Assembly: GCA_010645155.1 (NCBI GenBank)
Contig: CM021319.1
Location: forward strand, 7,104,416-7,168,415
Reading direction: 5' to 3'
DNA length: 64,000 nt
Origin: Tigriopus japonicus
Taxonomy: Eukaryota; Arthropoda; Copepoda; Harpacticoida; Harpacticidae
In this document: in pieces, positions 1-10,140 of the stretch
How positions within the stretch are numbered: position 1 is the first letter of the stretch
Layout of the letters: each line of letters opens with the position of its first letter
Notes under the pieces: generated by a model
Seen by the model: the letters and a program-made list of their open reading frames with translations, nothing else
What the model was told of the DNA's origin: nothing
Database searches by the model: none
Program-made: the position numbers and the translations under genes

Positions 1-1177
1 ATGGAATAGTGGCGCTAAAACTGATCAAAGTCATGAGGAAAAGTTATGAAAAAGTAGCCAAAACAAAGCGCGAGGCCATTGTGGAGCTGAAGGATCTGGG
101 CTGGACCAACGCTAAAATCTCAAGGACACTGAAAGTGAGTGAGTCCAATGTCTCTAGGACAATCAAACGGTATCAGGAGCTGGGACACTGCGGTGATAAG
201 CCTCGATCGAGGATGAAGACAGTGCGAACCTCACGTGCTGTGCGCAACATCAGGGAGCGTGTCCGGCGGAATCCCAATGTGTCAACCCGAAGGTTAGCAA
301 AATCCATGAACATCTGCCCACCGAATCATCAAGAAAGATCTGAAGATGACCTGGAAGCCAAAGCGATATCGCCACCTGCTGTCTGAGGCCACCAAGAAGA
401 AACGCAAGTTGAGATGCCGGCAACTGCTGCAACGCTTAAAATCAGGCCCATCAGAGGTTATCTGGACAGATGAAAAAATATTCACAGTGGAACCAAAGCT
501 GAACCGGAAAACTGATGGCGCGTATGCTGTTGATCATAGCATCCTGGAGGAAAAATATCGTTTTGTTGGTCGCCGACAAAAGCCAGCCTCTGTAATGGTC
601 TGGGCCGGGGTTACAACCTCTGGGAAGAAGACCCCACTCATCTTTGTGGAGCAAGGGGTCAAGATTAATGGACCTAAGTATGTGGAGATGATGCAGGAGG
701 ACGTGTTGCCATGGCTCGAGGATTCAGGAGCTCCATATTTGTTTATGCAGGATGAGGCTCCTGCACACACGAGCAATGTTGCGCAGAATTGGTGTCGAGA
801 AAATTTTCATGACTTTCTTGACAAGACAGAATGGCCTCCATCCAGTCCCGACTGTAACCCCATGGACTTCAGCATTTGGGGGATTCTAGATGGCATTGTC
901 AGCAAGGTCCACTACAAAAGTATCAATGCTCTGAAGGCTGCCTTAAGGAAGGCATGGGATGATCTTCCCGAGGAAACCGTTCGCGCTGCTGTTGCTTCCG
1001 TTTCTGGCCGTTTGCGCGCCGTGGTGAGAAACAAGGGAGGTCACATCGAACAACATTAAATTAAAAAAAATACTTTTGGATCCATTGTTATCATATTCAA
1101 ATTTCAGTTATATAGCTTTAATATAAACGGAGAAAATCCAATAATTTATCTTGCAAGTTAAGTGACTCAGACTGTAA
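1..1177 (+). mobile_element. Tc1/mariner element, DD37D (maT-like), nearly intact
   Basis: This is the body and 3' end of a mariner-type DNA transposon; its 5' end lies before the window. The coding part is described separately. A candidate 3' terminal inverted repeat is AAGTTAAGTGACTCAGACTGTA at about 1155-1176; it resembles the right end of the decayed mariner at 15.3 kb (AGTTTAAGTGGTACACCCTGTA). The 5' TIR cannot be checked. If the PARP-like exon at 2.7 kb belongs to a real gene, this element sits in its first intron on the opposite strand (inference). Confidence 0.75.
9..1059 (+). pseudogene. mariner/maT transposase (DD37D), one frameshift
   Basis: Cut-and-paste transposase of the IS630-Tc1-mariner superfamily. 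The first frame (9 to about 325) carries the N-terminal helix-turn-helix DNA-binding region, including AKISRTLKVSESNVSRTIKRY. The reading then shifts frame near position 325, and the second frame (346-1059 and just upstream) carries the catalytic domain. The visible catalytic motifs are WTDEKIFT, FMQDEAPAHTS and SPDCNPMDFSIW. Counting residues between the second and third acidic residues gives 37, i.e. DD37D, the spacing of the maT clade. The remainder reads through to a normal C-terminus (about 340 aa in all). Apart from the frameshift near 320-345 no other break is seen, so this is a young or recently active copy. The frameshift could also be a sequencing error. Confidence 0.85.
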
Positions 1178-2600
1178 GTATAAATGGCATGGCTTCTTTT
1201 CACATGAATTGAGGTTACTGAGTCATAAAAATTGAGGGTATAAAATAAGCTAAAACAATTGACTTGAACGTCTGAATCATGTAGAAAGAAAATCAGAAAG
1301 CACTCTGTATCAGTGTTAGAGAATTGAGTGCTTTGCCTAAGTTTGAAGAAGGTTTGATTGACAGATCAGGCGGTTAGATTCATATAAATGGTAAACTGTT
1401 AACAACGAAAAAAAAGACGAATTCATATGTGATATCACAAATGAGTTGACTAGAAATGTTTTGCACGCACATCAAATCAATGACGATATTAACTAAAAAA
1501 CCTTCAAAATTATGGAGTCTACATCTATCTTATTTGACGGGAAAGTTACTACGCCATTTCATCACTGAAGCACGATCGCGATAGTTTTAGCCAGTCATTT
1601 TCCTTGTATTAATCTCAAAGAGCCCGAGACCTTTTATATATGAATGTTTTGGTGTTTGGTCTTTCGCCAAGGATAACTATAGATTGAACTTCATGGTTAG
1701 CAAATCTTTCTCAAAATCCTCAAATTTCAGCATTTCCAGTGGGTTCATGTTTGTAATCTCATCATGTAACCATGAAATACCATTCAATTCCCTTGCAAAA
1801 ATTTGTCATTGGAATCAATGGTGATCAATCATGAATAAGGGTGTAGGATTGCAGGCAAAAAAGATTGTATGCCCACAAAAACACGTTTATTTGCCATTTG
1901 CCATCTTTTTAGGTTTATTTGCAGTTATCAATTTTCTTGCCATTTTTGGGTAAATAAATGCAAAAACTGTCTTTGTTTGGGCAAATAATTGTAAAATTTG
2001 TCCTTGCTGGTAAATAAATGCAAAACTTGTCTAGTTGAGCCAATATATCAAAAAGTGTTAGATTAAAAGTTGTATCAATGAAAAGGTAGTCTTTTGGGCA
2101 AAAATGAGAAAAAGTTACTTTTCGCCCGAAAATGCAAAGGAACGTGATTTCAGATCAGGATATGTTATTATTCAATTGAGTAAAAGTATCACATTGTGAA
2201 TGTTCATGTAGATATAGCTTCATTCCATTTTATTCCTGGTGAAAAAATTGCGCTCATTTTTCGAATTTTGTGGCCAACTTGTCATATTATTGGCAAATTT
2301 TCGAGTCTATTTTAAATATTTTGGATCCTCAATGCCATGCTGTTGGTCTTGGCTATATTTGATATATATGCCTTGGCATGTGAGTCGGTCTGAAATCGTT
2401 TGAACATGCCTATCCAAAGCCATTTTAAATGTTTCCACGCCAGAAATCTGCACCCGTACTCATGAATCATATCCACTGATATCGACTGACTGAAAACTCT
2501 CTTTTTGTAATAAAAGACTTTGCCATACGGACATCAGGCAAAAAATAACCGTGGCTAGATAGATAGATATTGGAGACTGACAGACTATGGACGCACGCAC
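1178..2600. other. AT-rich non-coding stretch, probably intronic
   Basis: No exon was recognised on either strand. The part around 1850-2110 is low-complexity, repeating variants of TTTGCCATTT and GGCAAATAA, similar in style to 55.98-56.11 kb. If the exon at 2601-2720 is a working PARP first exon, this is its first intron (minus strand). Confidence 0.4.
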
Positions 2601-2720
2601 CTGAACCATGGCCGCCATTCGGAGTTCACCTTTCTCGATCTTATTTTTGCACATTTTACAGGACGAACGATTTGATTTGGCATATTCCGCGCGAAACGGT
2701 AGATCTACGGAGTCAGCCAT
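2601..2720 (-). CDS. PARP1-like first coding exon (zinc finger 1, first half)
   Basis: The 40 codons start at an ATG at 2720 and end in a CAG followed by a GTGCGT donor. The peptide has [13 protein letters not shown] followed by [13 protein letters not shown]. This matches the N-terminus of poly(ADP-ribose) polymerase 1: the EYAKSxRxSCKxC core, Zn-binding cysteines at positions 21 and 24, and the LRMAxMVQ end. Animal PARP1 genes are known to break after MVQ, just where the donor lies here. PARP1 is a nuclear DNA-break sensor; this half-finger needs exon 2 for its His and Cys ligands. Exon 2 (expected to encode a WxHxxCF motif) was not found down to position 1, so the rest of the gene probably lies outside the window; an isolated fragment is the alternative. 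A copy of a dispersed repeat ends about 150 bp upstream. Confidence 0.7.
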
Positions 2721-2872
2721 GATGTCTGTCCAGGAAATAAGAATTAGACGGATAAGCTACGATCGGATGAGATTTCTTCTTGTTTCGCGTTTAAGCACGG
2801 CACATGTTCAACAGGACTACGACACTTAAATCGGAGAAAAAGGTCACAAATATTGAATGTGGGATGGATTGA

Positions 2873-3090
2873 TGGTTAGTTATGATATGTGAGTAAAGAT
2901 TAATGGGTCTTTTTATTATTTGCAGAGACCAATGCATTCCATTCTGTCTTGGCATTCTTTGCCGCCGGAAAGGGAGATAAGTTAGTGGATAAATTTGGCC
3001 CCATAGGTTGAAGATGGCGGCCCTGTTTTGGTTCTCGATTTCCCGCCACTTGATAATTGTAAATAGAACAGCCATGAGGAAAATCGAAAT
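2873..3090 (-). repeat. Dispersed repeat R, copy 1
   Basis: About 218 bp matching 6638-6857 in opposite orientation, with only scattered differences. Both copies are open in one frame and share the peptide IIKWREIENQNRAAIFN. I do not recognise the peptide and take the open frame to be incidental. This copy contains AAGATGGCGGCC, a YY1/Pho-like motif, in the region upstream of the PARP-like exon. Confidence 0.75.
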
Positions 3091-3404
3091 CTTCAATGTA
3101 CGTTTAGATTTCAAATTGGAGTCTATCATTGTTAAACTGACCGATATAGAGTCCTTTAAGCGCAACCAGTGAAATGGAAAACACGTGCAACCTTTGAGCT
3201 TTAATACGCAAATTTTTTGTTCTTGCGTGTCCAATATACATTGAGAAATTCGAAAATATGCCAAACGTTCGTGTCAGGGTGCAATATTTGGAGCTGTATT
3301 ACTAAGGTGACCTCTCAGTATTATGTACTGTGACCTCCCAGTCAGCTGCTCGTTAAAGGACCCAATATCAAGAGTTCTAGGGAGATAAATGTCACTCCCA
3401 AATC

Positions 3405-5061
3405 TATGAGCCCTATATTTCTAACAAATCTTCGTAAACAAACTTTTCAGCGTTGCCAAAATCTGACATCATCATGCCAGTTTTAAAGGTCAAACATCCT
3501 TATAAATAAGTATGCCGAAATAGATGTCTCATGTTACAAAAGTAACTCCCGAGTAGGGTCCACGAACACGCTAGGGAGGGGAGGGTGTCATGTGCAAGCA
3601 CCAAGAGCAAGGGAAGAGAGACAAATAAGCAGGGAAGAGGTTGTGGCTGGGATTACAAAGCAATTTCAAGAAAATAGCCCAATGAAACCCATAACTAAGT
3701 AAGGTTAATTTGATGTCGGTTGGCTTTGATCGGCTTGGGTTAGTTTAAGTGNNNNNNNNNNNNNNNNNNNNNNNNNNNNNNNNNNNNNNNNNNNNNNNNN
3801 NNNNNNNNNNNNNNNNNNNNNNNNNNNNNNNNNNNNNNNNNNNNNNNNNNNNNNNNNNNNNNNNNNNNNNNNNNNNNNNNNNNNNNNNNNNNNNNNNNNN
3901 NNNNNNNNNNNNNNNNNNNNNNNNNNNNNNNNNNNNNNNNNNNNNNNNNNNNNNNNNNNNNNNNNNNNNNNNNNNNNNNNNNNNNNNNNNNNNNNNNNNN
4001 NNNNNNNNNNNNNNNNNNNNNNNNNNNNNNNNNNNNNNNNNNNNNNNNNNNNNNNNNNNNNNNNNNNNNNNNNNNNNNNNNNNNNNNNNNNNNNNNNNNN
4101 NNNNNNNNNNNNNNNNNNNNNNNNNNNNNNNNNNNNNNNNNNNNNNNNNNNNNNNNNNNNNNNNNNNNNNNNNNNNNNNNNNNNNNNNNNNNNNNNNNNN
4201 NNNNNNNNNNNNNNNNNNNNNNNNNNNNNNNNNNNNNNNNNNNNNNNNNNNNNNNNNNNNNNNNNNNNNNNNNNNNNNNNNNNNNNNNNNNNNNNNNNNN
4301 NNNNNNNNNNNNNNNNNNNNNNNNNNNNNNNNNNNNNNNNNNNNNNNNNNNNNNNNNNNNNNNNNNNNNNNNNNNNNNNNNNNNNNNNNNNNNNNNNNNN
4401 NNNNNNNNNNNNNNNNNNNNNNNNNNNNNNNNNNNNNNNNNNNNNNNNNNNNNNNNNNNNNNNNNNNNNNNNNNNNNNNNNNNNNNNNNNNNNNNNNNNN
4501 NNNNNNNNNNNNNNNNNNNNNNNNNNNNNNNNNNNNNNNNNNNNNNNNNNNNNNNNNNNNNNNNNNNNNNNNNNNNNNNNNNNNNNNNNNNNNNNNNNNN
4601 NTATAGATTTAATATTATTCATTATTTCTTGCTCCTCCGTGCATGTTTTTTTTTCTTTTGGTCTATTTCTTCTTCAATCAGAACCAACCAATCAGAAGTG
4701 AGAATCCAAAATGAGATGATCATAAATATGACCTTATTAAACCAACTTATATTTAGGAGTCTCTAATGATTTCAAACTTTTGTGTCATTTGACTATTTCT
4801 ACTTCTCCTGCTCTACCATATTCTCTTGAACAATTCCTCAAACTAAGCCGTTCCTCGCTGTTTTTCCTATCTCCATTGCACTTGCTGTGTGAAGACGCCC
4901 CCTGGTAAGTTCGTGGACCCTATTTGGAAGAATTGCCTACCCTATCGTAAGGCATGCTGTTTTAACATACGATTGACCTTTAAAACTGGCATGATGATGT
5001 CAGATTTTGGCAACGCTGAAAAGTTTGTTTACGAAGATTTGTTAGAAATATAGGGCTCATA
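3405..5061. mobile_element. Mutator-like (MULE) DNA element with 89-bp TIRs, gap inside
   Basis: Positions 3405-3493 and 4973-5061 are perfect inverted repeats of 89 bp, starting TATGAGCCCTATATTTC. They are flanked by an exact 10-bp direct repeat, CTCCCAAATC, at 3395-3404 and 5062-5071. Weaker inverted similarity continues inward to a shared block GTCCACGAAC at 3557 and 4908. Long TIRs with a 9-11 bp target duplication are the hallmark of the Mutator superfamily. About half of the element is an 850-bp run of N, so a transposase cannot be excluded; the visible flanks do not encode one. Confidence 0.8.
3752..4601. other. Assembly gap (run of N)
   Basis: 850 undetermined bases inside the Mutator-like element. 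Open frames that span it are artefacts. Confidence 0.99.
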
Positions 5062-5475
5062 CTCCCAAATCAAGGGTTTTTTGTTGATTCCATTCAGCTG
5101 ACAACTTACAATCATGGTATGGTGGCAAATTCAAAATGCCCAGGAAATTGAGGCATATACAATTGAAGATCAGGGTTAACAAAATCGTAAGAAACAAAAA
5201 CTTTTCCAGAAATTATATGGAGGTATTCACTCACAGAGTGGATCAGCTCCAAAGTTTTTTATGTTCAAGAAATAAACAGATACAAGAAAAAGCACCAAAG
5301 ATTATCTAATTTCATCACTTACTTTTCACAATTTTTACATAACTTTCCTTGTTTTAAGATTTGGTCAACCTGACTGAGGGTTCATTCTCTTGATGCACAT
5401 AAAATAACACCCAATTGCTAAAAGTGGCTGAACTCAACCTCAGCGTTCCCCCCTTTTTTGGAGACCTTCTATTTC

Positions 5476-5838
5476 AATAGAGGTTGTGAAGAATTGTTTG
5501 TTGTCCCCCTCTATTCCCGCCCCACCAGCCTGTTGCGTAGACATCACTGAAGGCCAGCCAGCATTGTCCATGCACTCGGGAAGAAACAAAACTCAACATA
5601 ATTTTAACTATTTCGCAATATGTGTGATATTGTACTGATAAATAAGTATCATAATTGTTTACCGATATCAAAAAGGACATTGGTTGGTGACATTGTTGGC
5701 AAATTTACTTGAAATATTAGGTAATTTGTCTCTTCCTATGTGTCTGGACAGTGCTGGCTGGCCTACAGCGTGTCTACTTGGCAGGTCTTGGCAGCGTCCA
5801 TAGCGAAAGACAACAATCAATTCTTCACAACCTCTATT
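5476..5838. mobile_element. Palindromic MITE / foldback element
   Basis: The left end reads AATAGAGGTTGTGAAGAATT and the right end is its reverse complement. Inverted similarity continues inward on both sides (AAGGCCAGCCAGCATTGTCCA on the left against GGCCAGCCAGCACTGTCCAG from the right) to a centre near 5657. No coding capacity. Target duplication not clear. Confidence 0.7.
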
Positions 5839-6240
5839 CCAAGTAATCTAATTCAAGATCCAATCTGATTTGAGTGCTTGGAGGAGTATCAATTTTCAAT
5901 TAGTTACCAAATGACCTATTTTTTCAAGCAACATCATCTACAAATTTGATTGAAAAATCAACCAATTTCTGCCTGGGCTGTCAGGTCACTCTTCTTTTTA
6001 GAACACATAATGGTGATCCTGACTAACTTCAGGCTAGTGAAGGGGGTCGAAACTGAAGGCAAGCAGCTGGCTGGGAGTGTCATTTCTCTCCCTACAACTC
6101 TACCAATACCCATTCCGTTTCTTTTTTTTTCAGCTCCCATCGCATTTTGGTGCTTTGTTGTAGTATTAAATACGTGCAACTGGTGCAAATTCCACACATT
6201 CCTCCCTATTTCATTAAACATGGCTGGCGCGCGATAAATA

Positions 6241-6484
6241 GGTCACAAGTTAAAAGGCCACGGTAAAAAGGTCACCGTAAAAAGGTCACAAGGTAAAAAA
6301 GGTCACAGTAAATAGGTCACTGTAAAAAGGTCACAGTATATAGGTCACTGTAAAAAGGTCACAGTATATAGGTCACTGTAAAAAAGGTCACAGTATATAG
6401 GTCACTGTAAAAAGGTCACAGTATATAGGTCACTGTAAAAAGGTCACAGTATATAGGTCATTGAAAAAAGGTCACAAGGTAAGG
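6241..6484 (+). repeat. Satellite of AGGTCA-containing 14/28-bp units
   Basis: The core from 6301 to 6466 alternates AGGTCACTGTAAAA and AGGTCACAGTATAT, giving a 28-bp period made of two 14-bp half units. The flanks at 6241-6300 and 6467-6484 are degenerate. Roughly 16 copies of AGGTCA (or AGGCCA) lie in the same orientation about 8 bp apart. AGGTCA is the classical nuclear-receptor half-site, but there is no sign that the array is used as such. Confidence 0.9.
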
Positions 6485-6637
6485 AATTCAAAAGCAGAAA
6501 AAGGCACAATAAAACTTCAAATTGAAATGATATTCAAAAAATGTTGTTGAGCACATGGATGGTATGCCAAACAATCCAACTACAGTTTCCAGTACACTTT
6601 TACTTCTAGGAATCTTCGATTTTCGATTTTCCGTCGA

Positions 6638-6857
6638 ATTTCGATTTTCCTCATGGCTACTCTATTTACAATTATCAAGTGGCGGGAAATCGAGAACCAA
6701 AACAGGGCTGCCATCTTCAACCCATGGAGCCAAATTTGTCCACTAACTTATCTCCCTTTCCGACGGCAAAGAATGCCAAGACAGAATGGAATGCATTGGT
6801 CTCTTCAAATAATAAAAAAACTATTAATCGTTATTCACATATCATAACCAACCATCA
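6638..6857 (+). repeat. Dispersed repeat R, copy 2 (inverted relative to copy 1)
   Basis: Matches 2873-3090 in opposite orientation. With copy 1 it brackets the Mutator-like element, the palindromic MITE and the satellite. Two copies alone do not show what kind of element this is. Confidence 0.75.
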
Positions 6858-7036
6858 CTAAACATCTTCTCATGTTTTGATGAATTTTTTTTCAACAAAT
6901 CTTGTACAAAGTGTACAAAATCAATGACATTAATCACCACATAACATGCTCCAAATGAGATTACCATCTCAGTCCCACAAATGATTACTTTTGTACTTTA
7001 TGTGGCAAAGATCTCCATTACTCTCATGTTCCATAC

Positions 7037-7902
7037 TAGGGACAGGAAGTTAAGACGTATAAAACTGTCAAATTAAACGAAAAAAGACGAATGGAATTGC
7101 CTGATTAGACGAAAAAAGACGATTAAAATTGACTGATTAAACAAAAAGAAGACGAATAAGGGTTCCCAACAGACGGCAAAAAAGAAAAAAATACTTGCAA
7201 AATGGAAAAAATCGAATTGCTTCCCAAAAAGGCGAATGACCCTGTCTTATAAGAAAGAAAAAAAATTAAATGCCCGTCCAGACGAAAAAAGACGTTTAAA
7301 GCTGCTCCCACAAAAAAGACGTTATGTACTGTATGTCCCTATTGATAAGGACCAATCTGTCTGAACTGATCTGACTGTCAGAAACGGCGAAATCTAGAAA
7401 ATTAAAATAAGGAAGTACCTAACGAGCAAGAATTAGCCAGTAGTACATATGTCAAATAAAAGCCAAGAGTTAAAAATGCCTTTTTAATGGAACGTTATTA
7501 GTACAGCTATACTTAAAATCATATTTGCAAATCCAATAATTGTTCTTATGGCCTTTTCAACCCAATAGCAATCTTTTCTTTCTGTGTCTGTCGAGCAACT
7601 GTACAAGTACATGTTAATTTATAAGTGTGGATTGTATTTTGTTTGTGCAAAACCGCAACCGACAATCAAATTATTACATTGGCCTATGATTGGTGGGGTT
7701 GAACTTTCTTTGAAGTTTTTATTTGCTTAGAAAATTGAAAAAAAAAAAAAACGTTGCAAGCGCTTGAAATCTAAGAACATCCAAAATCTTGGCCAATTAG
7801 ACGAAAAAAATCCAAATTAGACGAAAAAAATTTCGCGACGAATAAAGGCCAAAAAGACGAAAAAAGACAAATAAGTTTATTCGTCTTAAGTTCCTGTCCC
7901 TA
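7037..7902. mobile_element. hAT-type non-autonomous element with GACGAAAA subrepeats
   Basis: The termini are TAGGGACAGGAAGTTAAGAC at 7037 and its near reverse complement ending at 7902. They are flanked by 8-bp direct repeats with one mismatch, TTCCATAC (7029-7036) and CTCCATAC (7903-7910). TAGGG/CAGGG ends with an 8-bp duplication are typical of hAT. The interior has many GACGAAAAAAGACGA-like subrepeats at 7077-7320 and 7798-7870 and no transposase. A truncated copy lies at 56.14-56.26 kb. Confidence 0.85.
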
Positions 7903-7910
7903 CTCCATAC

Positions 7911-8580
7911 TTTTGCAACCATTCTGAAGTAAGCCACGCAACGGAATAAAAACAAAGAAAAAAAGCAAGATGTTTTCCCAAAACTTTTTAACCATAACAT
8001 TTCATTTTAAAGGGTGCTTAGGTAGAAGTTTGAAGAAAATTGTACCAATACCTATTGAAAATTTAATGAATTTTCAATACAACAAAATACAAATTTTTAT
8101 TGTATCAATTTTGACATGGAATACCTTCCCCTTGTGCCAGTAAGGTGTTTTTTTGAGCTGGAGAAGTATTTCTTTTATTCCAGAAACTTTTGAGGCAAGT
8201 TTTGAGATATAGAGGCAATGCCAAACAGTTACTTAAATTCGGCTGATTAAGTCACGGGGAAAACTCAATGATCTATGATAAACTCTATGATGTTACTTTA
8301 AACCTGTTTAAAAACAAATAGTTGAAAATTTCCTTTGATTAAATTCTGAGATGAAGTAGGACAAGAAGAACTCAAGAATTGGAGTGCGCGGCGCCGAGCG
8401 CTCTTTACAACTAAAGGGCAAAAAGGGAGAGACAAACATGAAGCGACAAAAAATCGAGGGAGAGACCAAAACCATCTATTAACCATAACAAAAACACATA
8501 AATAACATTTTCATAGCTTGAAATTTAAAACCACAAATCAAAACAAATAGAATCAATCAAAAAGTCCACACAAATCCTAT
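7911..8580. other. No gene seen
   Basis: AT-rich sequence without recognisable exon. It probably includes the 3' non-coding end of the P-type transposon that follows; no terminal repeat could be placed. Confidence 0.3.
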
Positions 8581-10140
8581 CTATTTCCCTGATTGAAGCT
8601 TTCTTATTTTAGCTGCTGCACTAGCTTGGGCTTTGCTTTCTTTCTTCGCACGTATTTGTGAGTTCATATCGTTAGCAAAGTTTTTCCCAAAGAAATTAAA
8701 CATTCGTTTCACAATTTCGTAACTGTGTTGGTCATACCTGTGACCTTGATCACAAGAAACATCAATTATTGAAGCCGTTTCAGGGCAAGCAGATGCCATG
8801 CTGGTAAAGGCCTCTGCGAAAACCTCTCTTGGGTATTTGGCACTAAGAATCACTTTCTTGGCCTCTTCATTGACCATGATCTCATTGTACATGCCATAAG
8901 CATGCACACAACACACAAACAACAAATCTGTAGGGCGAGACAGACCACCGCGATTGACTTGTAACAAAAACCTTTCCTGCTCACAATTTCCAGACTCGCT
9001 GTGTTCGTCATCAAATGCAGGAACAAGGGTTTCCTTCCCTTGTGAGATCAGTTGTGAACAGGAGTTGCAAGTGATTCGTTTTGACATGGATCTAGCCAGG
9101 TATCCAGCTACATAGAATAATATATTGTTATCCTCAAGACTTTGAAGGTGATTGGATGCGTCAAAATGGATAGTGGAGGCGAGTTCTAGAGCTTTGGCTT
9201 TGATGACATCCTTTTCACTTGTGGAGATTGACTCAAATATTTTCTTGATGTCTCTCAAGTTCATGTTTGAATATTTCACAAGTGACTTAACCTTGATCAG
9301 CTTATCCGATTCAAGCAATTGCCTGCACGAGATAAAGTAGTTGGCTCCGGAAAGCTGCCTAAACCACCCAAATCTTGCCTCGAGCTTGTCCGATTGGCAT
9401 TTGCCCAACAACACGAACTCTACTCCCTCGCATGACAGTAGATCTTGGGTAAATTCTTGAAAGGTCTTGGTTGAGCAGATCATGGCAGTCATGGTTGGAG
9501 GAGTAAATCCGGGTCGTTGTTTTCCTTGGCCTTCAATCTTTTGGTCCCAAAGAACCAACCAATCGTGGAATTTGGAGAGGAATTGAAAATTTTCATCTTG
9601 AATTGATCGAATTGGTGCCCTGGTTTTGTCCTTGGTTTTGACATGAAGGAAAGGATTTTTGGTGTTTACAATCTTCCACCATCGGTTCACAATCTTCAGA
9701 AAACTCAGAGTGTCATGCCAAGGCTTGTCCAAGTTCTGCACGTAAAACTCCATGGCACTGATTGTTGAATCATCAAAGATACTCTGTGCTAACATCACAT
9801 TCGTTTTCTCAATCTTCAGAAAACTCAGAGTGTCATGCCAAGGCTTGTCCAAGTTCTGCACGTAAAACTCCATGGCACTGATTGTTGAATCATCAAAGAT
9901 ACTCTGTGCTAACATCACATTCGTTTTCTCGATGGCTTTTGGACACATCGCCTTCTTCTTCAGTTTGTAGGCCATCTTCACAGGCTTTCCAAGTTCCATC
10001 TCAAAGAGCTCTCTCACATGCTTGAATGTCGGAAAAATCACCTTGGAATGATCGTCAAAATGTGGACAGACAAAGCGGTCACGGGACTCGAAGTCCAAAA
10101 AGACACATTTTGAAAGTGAGAAAGGATTAAAAAGAGGCAT
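8581..10140 (-). CDS. P-element / THAP9-type transposase, C-terminal half, with exact internal duplication
   Basis: A 519-codon open frame on the minus strand. Motifs typical of the C-terminal part of P-element and THAP9 transposases are visible: EKTNVMLAQSIFDDSTISAM (the PxxxEKMxVxLAxxxF helix), KLEARFGWFRQLSGANYFIS (ExxFGxxRxxGG-like), NILFYVAGYLARSMSKRITC followed by CNSC, and GGLSRPTD. The N-terminal THAP zinc finger and early catalytic region are absent from this frame. The frame contains a perfect 120-bp tandem duplication (9691-9810 and 9811-9930), repeating 40 residues without a frame break. Such a repeat is unlikely in a working enzyme, so this is a recent copy change or an assembly error. 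Role in the host: selfish DNA, possibly inactive. Confidence 0.8.
   Translation of the reverse strand: MPLFNPFSLSKCVFLDFESRDRFVCPHFDDHSKVIFPTFKHVRELFEMELGKPVKMAYKLKKKAMCPKAIEKTNVMLAQSIFDDSTISAMEFYVQNLDKPWHDTLSFLKIEKTNVMLAQSIFDDSTISAMEFYVQNLDKPWHDTLSFLKIVNRWWKIVNTKNPFLHVKTKDKTRAPIRSIQDENFQFLSKFHDWLVLWDQKIEGQGKQRPGFTPPTMTAMICSTKTFQEFTQDLLSCEGVEFVLLGKCQSDKLEARFGWFRQLSGANYFISCRQLLESDKLIKVKSLVKYSNMNLRDIKKIFESISTSEKDVIKAKALELASTIHFDASNHLQSLEDNNILFYVAGYLARSMSKRITCNSCSQLISQGKETLVPAFDDEHSESGNCEQERFLLQVNRGGLSRPTDLLFVCCVHAYGMYNEIMVNEEAKKVILSAKYPREVFAEAFTSMASACPETASIIDVSCDQGHRYDQHSYEIVKRMFNFFGKNFANDMNSQIRAKKESKAQASAAAKIRKLQSGK
9691..9930 (-). repeat. Perfect 120-bp tandem duplication
   Basis: Positions 9691-9810 and 9811-9930 are identical base for base and lie in the transposase frame. 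The duplicated peptide runs from IEKTNVML to HDTLSFLK. Confidence 0.97.

Noticed and set aside
2791..3264. 157-codon minus-strand frame
   Set aside because: Mostly repeat R; the matching copy at 6.6 kb is open only in part, and no family is recognised.
3705..4622. Long open frames of 285 and 305 codons
   Set aside because: They consist of the 850-bp N gap and have no real sequence.
6241..6484. CRISPR array
   Set aside because: Repeats are directly adjacent with no unique spacers, and this is a eukaryotic genome.
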